From assembly GCA_043806395.1 (NCBI GenBank), contig JAZDHC010000198.1, positions 1 through 8,556 of the forward strand: a DNA stretch of 8,556 nt, given 5' to 3'. Source of the stretch: CG2-30-40-21 sp043806395. GTDB lineage: Bacteria; UBA9089; CG2-30-40-21. A model generated the notes under the pieces. It was not told the origin of the DNA. It did no database searches and saw nothing but the letters and a program-made list of their open reading frames with translations. This document shows, piece by piece, positions 1-8,267 of the stretch. Each line of letters begins with the position of its first letter. Position 1 is the first letter of the stretch. The position numbers and the translations under genes are program-made.

Positions 1-58
1 CATGTTTCCGTTTGCACAGGTTGGAATAATTTGCTGTTGTTTTGAGACAGAAAACAAG

Positions 59-87
59 TTTCTTATGCCAACTCACTAATCTATTAT
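59..87 (+). promoter_or_regulatory. Weak sigma70-like promoter candidate for the operon
   Basis: A TATTAT box at 82-87 matches five of six positions of the bacterial -10 consensus. It lies 17 nt downstream of TTTCTT at 59-64, which is a poor -35 element. It sits about 36 nt upstream of the first start codon, and no other promoter-like pair in the 123-nt leader looked better. The leader has no convincing gene; the only readable frame is a 25-codon ORF at 2-79 with no ribosome binding site. AT-rich DNA gives such boxes by chance, so this is a candidate only. The real promoter could lie before the window. Confidence 0.22.
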
Positions 88-123
88 TCTTAGAAAGAGA
101 TTTACACTTGAGGGATAGAATAC

Positions 124-3100
124 ATGAGTAATTTTATTACAAATAATAAAGCAAAAGACTTGAAAGTTCGCCTTATCGAACTTATCAAGAAAAGCGAGAA
201 ATTAAAATTTTTGGTTGGTTTTTTCTATTTTTCCGGAATCAGGGAATTGTATAAGGGATTAAAGGAAAATCCGAATCAAAAAATCAAGATTTTAGTAGGT
301 CTGAATGTTGATACTGCTAATCATAGAATGATTGAATTTGCGGATCAAAATGATCGATTATCTGATGAGGAGAAGACATACAAGTTTTTCCAGTCTGTAA
401 AGAAGTCCCTGAATACTGAAAATTTTGACACAAAGGAATTTTATGAACAGGTAAGATTTTTTATTCAATTGATATTGGATGAAAAATTAATAATTCGCAA
501 GACATTTCGTCCTAATCATGCAAAACTATATCTGTTTAAGCTGGAAGAGGGGCAGGTAGGCAGAAAAAATCTGTTTATTACAGGCAGCAGTAATCTAACC
601 AGAGCAGGCTTATTGACGCAGGAAGAATTCAATGTTGAAATTAGCGATTTTGGCTTTGAGGATGCGGAAAAATACTTTGACGACTTATGGGATGAGTCGG
701 TAAAAATAACCGAGCATGAGGTATCAAGGAAAAGGCTCATTGAGATAGTTGAAAAGGAAACGCTTATCAAGGAGATTACCCCTTTTGAGGCTTTTGTTAT
801 AGCCCTGAAAACCTACCTTGATTCATTTGAGTATCGCGAGGTTAGACAATCATTGATTGAAATACTGGAAGAAAACGGTTATACTCCGTATCAATATCAG
901 TTAGATGCTGTCAAACAGGCATTGGCAATTATAGATAACAATAACGGCGTGATCATCGCTGATGTTGTTGGTTTAGGAAAGACAATTATTGCCTGTTCGG
1001 TTGCCAGAGAGCTTAAAAAACGAGGCATAGTTATCTGTCCTCCCGGGATTATTGGTGATAGGACAAAGTCTTGTGGATGGAAAAAATATATCGAAGAATT
1101 TGGTCTTTCGCGTGATGGATGGGAGGTGTGGTCACTGGGCAATCTGGAACACATTGCAGAATTTGTCAATAAGCATAAGGATATTGAGGTCATAATTATT
1201 GATGAAGCACACCGCTTCAGGAATCAGGATACCAAAGACTATGAAATCTTAAAGAATATCTGCCGTAATAAAACTGTAATCTTGCTTACTGCAACACCCT
1301 TCAATAACCGTCCGGGCGATATTCTCTCGTTACTCAAGCTGTTTATTACCCCTAAAAAATCATCGATTACATTAGAAAATAACCTTGCAGATAAATTTAA
1401 AACCTTCAGGGGAACATTTGAGAGGCTTGGCTATATCAAGAAATATTGGAATTCACCAAATGCCGATAAACTAAAAAAGGCACAAGCCTATTACGAAACC
1501 TTCTTTGGTGATAAGAATATCAATCTGGAAAGGGTCGCAAAAAGGTCGCATTATCTATCCAGGCAAATAAGAGATGTTATTGAGCCTGTGACTATTCGCC
1601 GTAACCGCCTTGATCTTCAAAATAATCCTTATTATAAGGATGAGGTTAAGGATCTTTCCAAGGTCAAGGATCCAAAGGAATGGTTCTTTGAATTAACAAA
1701 AGAACAATCTTTGTTTTACGATCAAGTCATCAGCCAATATTTTGGTGAGCCTGATGAGGGTGGTCAATTTCATGGTGCTATTTACAGGCCATTTGAATAT
1801 GAGGTTAAAAAAGAGAAGATTGCCGAAGAAAAACTATCTGAAAAAGATAACCGCCAATTTATACAACAGAGAAACCTATATGACTTTATGCGACGATTGC
1901 TTGTAAAACGGTTTGAAAGCTCATTTGGCTCATTTGAGCAAAGCATAAAGAATTTCAAGCACATTACAGAGAACATATTACAATTTATTAAAAAAACAGG
2001 CAAGGGCGATTATAAAAAAGGTGAGTATATCTTGGATAGAGCACTCCTTGACAAAATTTATAATCTTGATTTAGAGGAAATTGAAAAATATCTATCCGAA
2101 TATACCGAAAGGATAAATATCGGCGAATATCCAAAGAACCACAAAAGATATAAGATTAGCGATTTTGAGTATAAAGATGAATTTATTGAGCACATTGAAT
2201 CTGACCTGAAACTTTTCGATCAAATTTTAGTCCAGCTATCTACCCTAAATTTGGTAAAAAATGATCCTAAAACAGATTGCTTATTGGAAAACATTAAAAA
2301 GGAAATAAAACAAAAGCCGATTGAAGGTGAGCCAAAGAGAAAAATCGTAATATTTTCTGAATACCTTGATACAGTTAAATATCTGACCCCGATTCTGAAG
2401 AAGAATTTTAATAATAGGGTTCTCATTGTTGCAGGCGATTTATCTGCACATAAAAATCTTGAAATAAACAAAAACTTTGACGCTTCCTATCCGGAACAAG
2501 AAGACAGCTATGATATTTTGCTTGCTTCTGACAAAATATCAGAGGGGTTTAACCTAAACCGTGCCGGACTTGTGGTCAATTATGATATTCCGTGGAATCC
2601 GGTAAGGGTAATTCAGCGTGTTGGGCGTATAAATCGTATCAGCAAAAAAGTCTTTAGCGAGCTTTATATCGTCAATTTCTTCCCTACAGAGAGAGGAGCA
2701 GAGCTTGTAAAGTCACGCGAGATTGCTGGCAATAAGATGTTTTTGATTCATAGCACGCTTGGTGAAGACGCTAAAATTTTTGATATTGATGAAGAACCAA
2801 CGCCTTCCGGGCTTTTTAATAGGATTCAGCAGAATCCTGATGATCAGGAAGAAGAGAGTTTTTACACAAAGGCATTGAAAGAATTCTTAAAAATCAAAAA
2901 AAACAATCCTGAGCTTATCGCATCCCTGAAGAACTACCCGCCGCGAATAAAGGTAGCCAAGGAATATAGCGAAAACGAGCTTCTGGTATTTATTAAAAAA
3001 GGACGGCTGTATATCCATGGGCTTAGGTATGAAAATGAAAATAAAACTGATAGTTATCAGGCTGCTTTTGAGGAAGTTTTCGACAAGATTGCCTGCTCAA

Positions 3101-3513
3101 GCGATGAGGGGGCAATGCCTTTAAGTGATAGTTTTTGGGAGTCTTATGAAAGCATAAAGAAGCTCAGGGAACATCGCACTATCCCCCTAAATGAGCAAAG
3201 CTCTGAGCAAAAAGCCTTAAACAACCTCAAAACCTTTATTAACCATATTCATTCTGAAGATATAATACCACATAAAGATTTCTTGAGAACCCTAAGGGAA
3301 GACATATTGGATTATGGCACCCTATCAGATTTTACTTTACGCCGCATAGCCAATATGGAAAGCGTGAATGAGGCAAAACTTAAGAGAGCACTAATAGAAA
3401 TCATCTCATTAAGAAATGAGCTTGGCGAGGATTATCTTGAAAAAGAAAAAGCAAGGCAGAAAGATTTACCTAAAGAAATCATCATTGCCATAGAAAATCA
3501 GGCTGGAAGGTAA
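124..3513 (+). CDS. PLD-like nuclease domain fused to SNF2-type helicase
   Basis: Predicted cytoplasmic, ATP-driven DNA translocase of 1129 residues with a nuclease-like head. Residues about 1-200 form a phospholipase D-like domain: H132-x-K134 followed by G154-S155-S156-N157, the HKD-family core. Only one HKD copy is visible, so an active site would need a dimer (known for Nuc-type PLDs; inferred here). Residues about 250-860 are a superfamily 2 helicase: Walker A G283-L-G-K286-T287, DEAH box D360-E-A-H363, motif III T389-A-T-P392, motif V S806-E-G-F-N810, and motif VI Q831-R-V-G-R835-I-N-R838. The SEGFN form of motif V fits RapA-like SNF2 relatives. About 340 residues separate motifs III and IV, an unusually large spacer. 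The tail (about 900-1129) is charged, helical-looking and unassigned. The ATG at 124 has a GAGGG ribosome binding site at 110-114. It is the first gene of the operon, with 3 nt before the next start. DISARM DrmC and DrmD carry the same two activities as separate proteins. Domain calls are firm; the defence role is inferred from context. Confidence 0.93.
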   Translation: MSNFITNNKAKDLKVRLIELIKKSEKLKFLVGFFYFSGIRELYKGLKENPNQKIKILVGLNVDTANHRMIEFADQNDRLSDEEKTYKFFQSVKKSLNTENFDTKEFYEQVRFFIQLILDEKLIIRKTFRPNHAKLYLFKLEEGQVGRKNLFITGSSNLTRAGLLTQEEFNVEISDFGFEDAEKYFDDLWDESVKITEHEVSRKRLIEIVEKETLIKEITPFEAFVIALKTYLDSFEYREVRQSLIEILEENGYTPYQYQLDAVKQALAIIDNNNGVIIADVVGLGKTIIACSVARELKKRGIVICPPGIIGDRTKSCGWKKYIEEFGLSRDGWEVWSLGNLEHIAEFVNKHKDIEVIIIDEAHRFRNQDTKDYEILKNICRNKTVILLTATPFNNRPGDILSLLKLFITPKKSSITLENNLADKFKTFRGTFERLGYIKKYWNSPNADKLKKAQAYYETFFGDKNINLERVAKRSHYLSRQIRDVIEPVTIRRNRLDLQNNPYYKDEVKDLSKVKDPKEWFFELTKEQSLFYDQVISQYFGEPDEGGQFHGAIYRPFEYEVKKEKIAEEKLSEKDNRQFIQQRNLYDFMRRLLVKRFESSFGSFEQSIKNFKHITENILQFIKKTGKGDYKKGEYILDRALLDKIYNLDLEEIEKYLSEYTERINIGEYPKNHKRYKISDFEYKDEFIEHIESDLKLFDQILVQLSTLNLVKNDPKTDCLLENIKKEIKQKPIEGEPKRKIVIFSEYLDTVKYLTPILKKNFNNRVLIVAGDLSAHKNLEINKNFDASYPEQEDSYDILLASDKISEGFNLNRAGLVVNYDIPWNPVRVIQRVGRINRISKKVFSELYIVNFFPTERGAELVKSREIAGNKMFLIHSTLGEDAKIFDIDEEPTPSGLFNRIQQNPDDQEEESFYTKALKEFLKIKKNNPELIASLKNYPPRIKVAKEYSENELLVFIKKGRLYIHGLRYENENKTDSYQAAFEEVFDKIACSSDEGAMPLSDSFWESYESIKKLREHRTIPLNEQSSEQKALNNLKTFINHIHSEDIIPHKDFLRTLREDILDYGTLSDFTLRRIANMESVNEAKLKRALIEIISLRNELGEDYLEKEKARQKDLPKEIIIAIENQAGR

Positions 3514-3516
3514 GTT

Positions 3517-4533
3517 ATGGAAAAAATAGCACAAAATAATTATATTGAATTTTTAGGTGAAATAAAAGAAAGGATTCGTCATGCCCAATATGATGCCTTA
3601 AAAGCTGTAAATAAACAACTTATCGTATTATATTGGGACATTGGCAGGATGATAGTTGAGCGTCAAAATCAGCATGGCTGGGGTAAGTCTGTGGTAGAGA
3701 ATTTGGCAAAAGATTTACAAGTGGAGTTTCCAGGAGTACAGGGATATTCAAAAGATAATATGTGGCGTATGCGAAAGTTCTATCTGCAATATAAAGATAA
3801 TGAAAAACTTGCACCAATGGTGCAAGAAATTGGATGGACTCATAATATTATTGTAATGGAAAGCTGTAAAGATATTCTTGAGCGTGAATTTTATATTCGC
3901 ATGACACGCAAATTTGGTTGGACAAAAAATGTTCTCATTCATCAAATAGAAAATAAAACCTACGAAAAAACAATGCTGAATCAAACTAATTTCAGCAAAG
4001 CCCTCCCTGAAAAAATCCGCAATCAGGCAAAACTGGCTGTAAAAGATGAATATACCTTTGATTTCCTCGAACTTGGCGATGAACATAGTGAGCTGGAATT
4101 GGAACGGTCGTTAATGTCTAAGATTAACCGTTTTTTAATTGAAATGGGTGGGGTATTTGCATTTGTAGGCAATCAATTCCGGCTTGAAATTAATGGCAAG
4201 GAATTTTTTATCGACATCTTGCTTTACCATCGCCGATTAAAATGCCTTGTAGTCATTGAGTTGAAAATCGTAGAATTCAAACCAGAGCACGCCGGCAAGA
4301 TGCAATTTTATCTTGCCGCATTGGATGATCTTGTAAAAATGAAAGAAGAGAACCCATCCATAGGTATTATCCTATGCAAAGATAAGGATCGAACAATTGT
4401 GGAATACGCATTGCGGGTATCAGAAAAACCAATTGGTGTTGCTACATATAAGATAACCACGCAGCTTCCAGTAAATCTTAAAAAAGAACTTCCGTCACCT
4501 GAACAAGTGGCAAGGTTAATGGAAGAAATATAA
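3517..4533 (+). CDS. DUF1016/YhcG-family PD-(D/E)XK nuclease
   Basis: A 338-residue protein of the DUF1016 (YhcG) family, a predicted DNA nuclease. Residues about 5-170 match the DUF1016 N-terminal helical domain, with the family signatures LYWDIGRMI (38-46), the GWG of residues 54-56 and NMWRMRKFY (81-89). Residues about 190-300 form the PD-(D/E)XK nuclease domain: acidic helix E195/E198, FVGNQFRLEI (216-225), catalytic D233, then E248-L-K250, and Q263 in the following helix (KMQFYLAAL). All expected catalytic residues are present. Many relatives have IDLK where this one has IELK. The ATG at 3517 follows the helicase stop by 3 nt, with GGAAGG at 3505-3510 as ribosome binding site, so translation is probably coupled. 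The length is close to that usual for the family. DUF1016 genes often lie beside restriction-modification genes, and its place between a helicase and a methyltransferase suggests it is the cutting subunit (inference). No membrane segment or signal peptide is seen. Confidence 0.92.
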   Translation: MEKIAQNNYIEFLGEIKERIRHAQYDALKAVNKQLIVLYWDIGRMIVERQNQHGWGKSVVENLAKDLQVEFPGVQGYSKDNMWRMRKFYLQYKDNEKLAPMVQEIGWTHNIIVMESCKDILEREFYIRMTRKFGWTKNVLIHQIENKTYEKTMLNQTNFSKALPEKIRNQAKLAVKDEYTFDFLELGDEHSELELERSLMSKINRFLIEMGGVFAFVGNQFRLEINGKEFFIDILLYHRRLKCLVVIELKIVEFKPEHAGKMQFYLAALDDLVKMKEENPSIGIILCKDKDRTIVEYALRVSEKPIGVATYKITTQLPVNLKKELPSPEQVARLMEEI

Positions 4534-4537
4534 ATTT

Positions 4538-4543
4538 GGGGAG
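4538..4543 (+). promoter_or_regulatory. Ribosome binding site that fixes the methyltransferase start
   Basis: GGGGAG lies 7 nt before the ATG at 4551, an ideal Shine-Dalgarno spacing. The longest open frame could begin at the TTG at 4536-4538, but that codon overlaps the first G of this site and has only the 2 nt after the previous stop between the two genes. The ATG at 4551 is therefore the preferred start, removing five residues. Confidence 0.8.
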
Positions 4544-4550
4544 CAGTATT

Positions 4551-7500
4551 ATGCCGGAATATCGCACCAACGGACGAGAAAAATTGGACGATATAATTAA
4601 AAACTTTTCACCTGAAAAATTCAGTCGCTTTTTTCGTGAAAAGAATCGCTCATTCGCTCCACGGCAGGAGTCATTCAGTCATTACGATGATGGAAGCTTT
4701 GGAAATGGGCTAAAGCTTGGAGATATTGAATTCTCTGAAACCGAGCTCATTGTTTGTAGTTTTAAGGTTAAGCAATCACTCACTGAGCGAAGTGGTAAAA
4801 AAGCACAGTATGAGAAAGGTAAAAAGATTCTAAGGGAAACTCAATCTGACGCCGGTATCTTCATATTTTATGACCCGCAAGGCAATTTCCGCTTTTCCCT
4901 CATTTATTTGGAAACCATCGGGAATCGCAGGCAAGGGAATAATTTCCGTAGGTTCACTTATTTTGTAAGCCGCGAGTTTACCAACAGGACATATCTTACC
5001 AGAATTGGCGATGGAGACCTCTCATCCTTAGAAAAGATTAAAGACGCCTTTTCTGTTGAAAAAGTAACCAAAGAGTTTTATGAAAATATTTCTAAGTGGT
5101 ATCTTTGGGCTGTGCGAGAAGTATCTTTTCCCAAAGATGCAGAGGAAGAAAAAGGCAAAAACATCGCTGTAATACGAATGATAACTCGGCTCATTTTTAT
5201 CTGGTTTATGCGTGAGCGGGGCTTGGTTCCAAAAGAATTATTTGAAGAAAATAATATACGAGAGATGCTTGAAGATGTTTCTTCGGAAAGCTCAACCTAC
5301 TATCAAGCAATATTGCAAAATCTGTTTTTTGCCACGCTAAGTACTAAACAAGAAGAGCGGCAATTTAGAAGTGAAATTAGAGGATACAAAGGATATAACC
5401 CCGACTTTGACAATCAAAATGTTTTTCGTTTCCAGGATCTTTTCAAAAATCCGAATAAACTAAAAGATTATTTTGGTGAAATACCATTTCTAAACGGTGG
5501 ACTATTTGAATGTCTTGATGATAAGCCCAATGGAATTTATATTGATGGATTCACTTCAGTAAAAAAGAATCAGCCGAATGTTCCGAATTTTCTTTTTTTT
5601 GGTAAAGAGCAAGCAGTAGACCTTAACACTGATTATGGCACCAATAATAAAACTTACAAAGTCAGTGGGCTTTTGAACATCCTTTCCTCATTTAATTTCA
5701 CCATTGACGAAAATTCTCCGGATGACCAGGATGTGGCACTTGACCCTGAACTTTTAGGCAGGGTGTTTGAAAACTTACTCGCAAGTTTTAATCCAGAAAC
5801 ATCCACTACCGCCCGCAAAGCTACCGGAAGCTACTATACACCCAGAGAAATCGTTAATTATATGGTGATAGAGTCGCTTAAAGCGTATTTCAGAACGCAT
5901 CTTGAAGGTATAGAAAAAATAGATGAAAAACTGGGAAATCTATTTTCTACCGAAAGCGAAAACAATCCTTTTGATGAGCAAGAATCCAAAAAACTTGTAG
6001 AACTAATCGAAAATGTAAAAATTGTTGACCCAGCAGTCGGCTCTGGTGCTTTTCCTATGGGGGTGCTCAATAAGCTCGTATTTGTTCTAAATAAGGTTGA
6101 CCCGGGCAATGAACTTTGGAAACAAGCACAGATTAAAGCGGCAGATGCCATACCTGATCCTTGCGTAAGGCGAGATACAAAATCAAGGATTGAAGAGTTT
6201 TTCAAGGGTAAAAACAAGGATTATGGAAGAAAATTATATCTTATTCAGAGGTGTATTTACGGTGTGGATATTCAGCAAATTGCTGTAGAAATCGCTAAGT
6301 TGCGCTTTTTTATCTCGCTTTTGGTGGATGAGGCGATTGATAAAACCAAAGACAACTGGGGGATAGAACCTTTGCCGAATCTTGATTTTAAGATTATGCA
6401 GGGCAATAGCTTGATCGAAGAATATGAAGGTGTAAAACTTTTTGATGAGAAACTTATTACCAGCAATGATTTTGATAAACAAAAACTCATTGAATCAATA
6501 AAACAGGAACAGTTAGAATTGCACAAAGAGTATTTAGATCTTCATGCAAAAAATAAACTTACAAAAATTAAGCAGGCAGAATTAAATGAAGCGTTAAAAA
6601 AGCTTGGTAATCAATTGAGAGGTTTAGAAAAACAGGACAATAAATTTGAAGGAATCTTCGAACTTTTTGGCAACCAAAATGAGGCAAAACAAAAAAGAGA
6701 GATGCTGAAGCGACTTCACAGGGAGTTTTTTGAAACCAACGAGAAAGAAGCGAAGGGGAAAATAAAAAAACAAATTGAGAAAATGGAATGGGATTTGATT
6801 GAAGCCACTCTCAGAGAACAGGATAAAATATCTGAACTTAAAGAAATAGAGAAATTCAAAAAGTCAAACAAAAAACCATTCTTTCTCTGGAAACTTCATT
6901 TTGCAGAAGTGTTTGAAAATGGCGGGTTTGATGTGGTGATTGGGAATCCGCCGTATGTAAGGCAGGAGGAAATCAAGGAATACAAACCGCTTTTCCAAAA
7001 GGCAGGTTATCAAGTCTATAACTCCACATCAGACCTTTACACATATTTTTATGAACTTTCCTACAATATCCTCGCCCCGAGCCGTTTTTCATGTTTTATC
7101 TCCAGCAATAAATGGATGCGGGCAAAATATGGCGAGAAATTGAGAAACTTTTTCAAGACAAAAACAAAAGTGATGAAACTAATAGACTTTGGTGGTCATA
7201 AAGTCTTTGAAACTGCCACAGTGGATACCAATATCCTTTTGTTTCAAAAGGCAAAACCGCAACCCGAATATACTGCTGTCTATATCAACATTGAAAACGA
7301 TTTTACTGGTGATAATTTGGATGAATATGTGCATAAGAAACAGCAAACCATCAAACAGAATGAACTTTCTGACTCTGGCTGGACATTGGCAGATGATAAA
7401 GTATTGGCACTCAAAAAGAAGATAGAAAAAATAGGGATACCTTTAAAAGATTGGGATGTGAGAATTTGCTTTGGCATTAAAACTGGTTTTAATAAAGCAT

Positions 7501-8267
7501 TTATTATAGACACTGCAACAAAGGAACGGCTTTGTGCTGAAGACCCTAAATCCATTGAAATCATAAAATCCATCCTAAGAGGCAGAGATATTAACAGATA
7601 TTGTTATAACTGGGCAGGTTTGTGGTTGATAAAAATTGAATCTGGGTGGACAAACAGTAACCGCAAACAAGAAGATCCGGAAAAATATTTTAAAGAAAGT
7701 TATCCTGCAGTCTATAGTTATTTAAGAACGATGGATAAATCAATTGGGAAAGGGAAAGGATTGTTAAATAGAGATGACCAAGGAGATTACTGGTGGGAAC
7801 TGCGAGATTGTGCTTACTATCCTGAATTTGAAAAGGAAAAGATTGTGTGGCAAAGAGTTACTAAAACGTCAATGTTTTGTTTGGTGAAGAAAGGTGTATA
7901 TATTCAAGATTCGATGGCATTCATGATAGCAGACGAAGATACTAAATATATCCTTGCTTTATTAAATTCAAAATTACTAAATTATTATTTTGAATCTATT
8001 GGACATCAATATGGGAATACTGGTTTTTTGTGTTCTAATCAGTATATAGAAAGGATTCCTGTTCCCAAAATTTCAGAATCTGACCAAACCCCCTTTATTG
8101 ACCTTGTTGACAAAATACTTGCCATAACCAAAGATGCCGACTATCTAACCAATCCCACCAAGCAGGCAAGGGTCAAAGAATACTCGCACCAACTCGATCA
8201 GATGGTCTATGAATTATACGGTTTAAGTGATGACGAAATAGAGATTGTAGAAGGGATAGGGAAATGA
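4551..8267 (+). CDS. Eco57I/PglX-like adenine-specific DNA methyltransferase
   Basis: Predicted N6-adenine DNA methyltransferase of 1238 residues using S-adenosylmethionine, of the large Eco57I / type IIG / BREX PglX kind. Domains: residues about 1-150 are an N-terminal alpha/beta domain resembling a degenerate PD-(D/E)XK fold (D58, S70-F-K72, Q86-Y87); 150-420 are a helical connector; the methyltransferase starts with GSYYTPREIVNYMV (426-439, motif X), then motif I D493-P-A-V-G-S-G499, GVDIQQIAVEIAKLRF (571-586), and catalytic motif IV N799-P-P-Y802. Between motifs I and IV is a lysine/glutamate-rich, probably coiled-coil stretch (about 640-775). Residues about 960-1180 form the TaqI-type target-recognition region, ending in the typical QYIERIPVP (1164-1172). 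The order X-I-IV-recognition is the gamma class. Motif I has Val where Cys is usual (DPACGSG). It starts 17 nt after the DUF1016 stop and overlaps the next small ORF by ATGA. The recognition sequence cannot be read from the protein. Whether it also cleaves is doubtful, because the N-terminal acidic residue seems to be missing. Confidence 0.93.
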   Translation: MPEYRTNGREKLDDIIKNFSPEKFSRFFREKNRSFAPRQESFSHYDDGSFGNGLKLGDIEFSETELIVCSFKVKQSLTERSGKKAQYEKGKKILRETQSDAGIFIFYDPQGNFRFSLIYLETIGNRRQGNNFRRFTYFVSREFTNRTYLTRIGDGDLSSLEKIKDAFSVEKVTKEFYENISKWYLWAVREVSFPKDAEEEKGKNIAVIRMITRLIFIWFMRERGLVPKELFEENNIREMLEDVSSESSTYYQAILQNLFFATLSTKQEERQFRSEIRGYKGYNPDFDNQNVFRFQDLFKNPNKLKDYFGEIPFLNGGLFECLDDKPNGIYIDGFTSVKKNQPNVPNFLFFGKEQAVDLNTDYGTNNKTYKVSGLLNILSSFNFTIDENSPDDQDVALDPELLGRVFENLLASFNPETSTTARKATGSYYTPREIVNYMVIESLKAYFRTHLEGIEKIDEKLGNLFSTESENNPFDEQESKKLVELIENVKIVDPAVGSGAFPMGVLNKLVFVLNKVDPGNELWKQAQIKAADAIPDPCVRRDTKSRIEEFFKGKNKDYGRKLYLIQRCIYGVDIQQIAVEIAKLRFFISLLVDEAIDKTKDNWGIEPLPNLDFKIMQGNSLIEEYEGVKLFDEKLITSNDFDKQKLIESIKQEQLELHKEYLDLHAKNKLTKIKQAELNEALKKLGNQLRGLEKQDNKFEGIFELFGNQNEAKQKREMLKRLHREFFETNEKEAKGKIKKQIEKMEWDLIEATLREQDKISELKEIEKFKKSNKKPFFLWKLHFAEVFENGGFDVVIGNPPYVRQEEIKEYKPLFQKAGYQVYNSTSDLYTYFYELSYNILAPSRFSCFISSNKWMRAKYGEKLRNFFKTKTKVMKLIDFGGHKVFETATVDTNILLFQKAKPQPEYTAVYINIENDFTGDNLDEYVHKKQQTIKQNELSDSGWTLADDKVLALKKKIEKIGIPLKDWDVRICFGIKTGFNKAFIIDTATKERLCAEDPKSIEIIKSILRGRDINRYCYNWAGLWLIKIESGWTNSNRKQEDPEKYFKESYPAVYSYLRTMDKSIGKGKGLLNRDDQGDYWWELRDCAYYPEFEKEKIVWQRVTKTSMFCLVKKGVYIQDSMAFMIADEDTKYILALLNSKLLNYYFESIGHQYGNTGFLCSNQYIERIPVPKISESDQTPFIDLVDKILAITKDADYLTNPTKQARVKEYSHQLDQMVYELYGLSDDEIEIVEGIGK

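Noticed and set aside
49..63. AGAAA...TTTCT short hairpin in the leader as a terminator of an upstream gene
   Set aside because: The stem is only five A/T-rich pairs with no GC core and no proper T-run; too weak to call.
2..79. 25-codon frame in the leader, starting at an ATG at position 2
   Set aside because: There is no visible upstream ribosome binding site, no recognisable sequence, and it is shorter than expected for a leader peptide with any regulatory structure. I cannot support it.
4536..4550. TTG start at 4536 extending the methyltransferase by five residues
   Set aside because: The TTG overlaps the GGGGAG ribosome binding site that serves the ATG at 4551, and has no site of its own.
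124..8267. Complete DISARM or BREX locus
   Set aside because: SNF2, PLD and PglX-like parts are shared, but DrmA, DrmB, PglZ, BrxC and other required genes are absent, and the operon ends in a terminator. Such genes could lie outside the window, so this is rejected only for what is visible.
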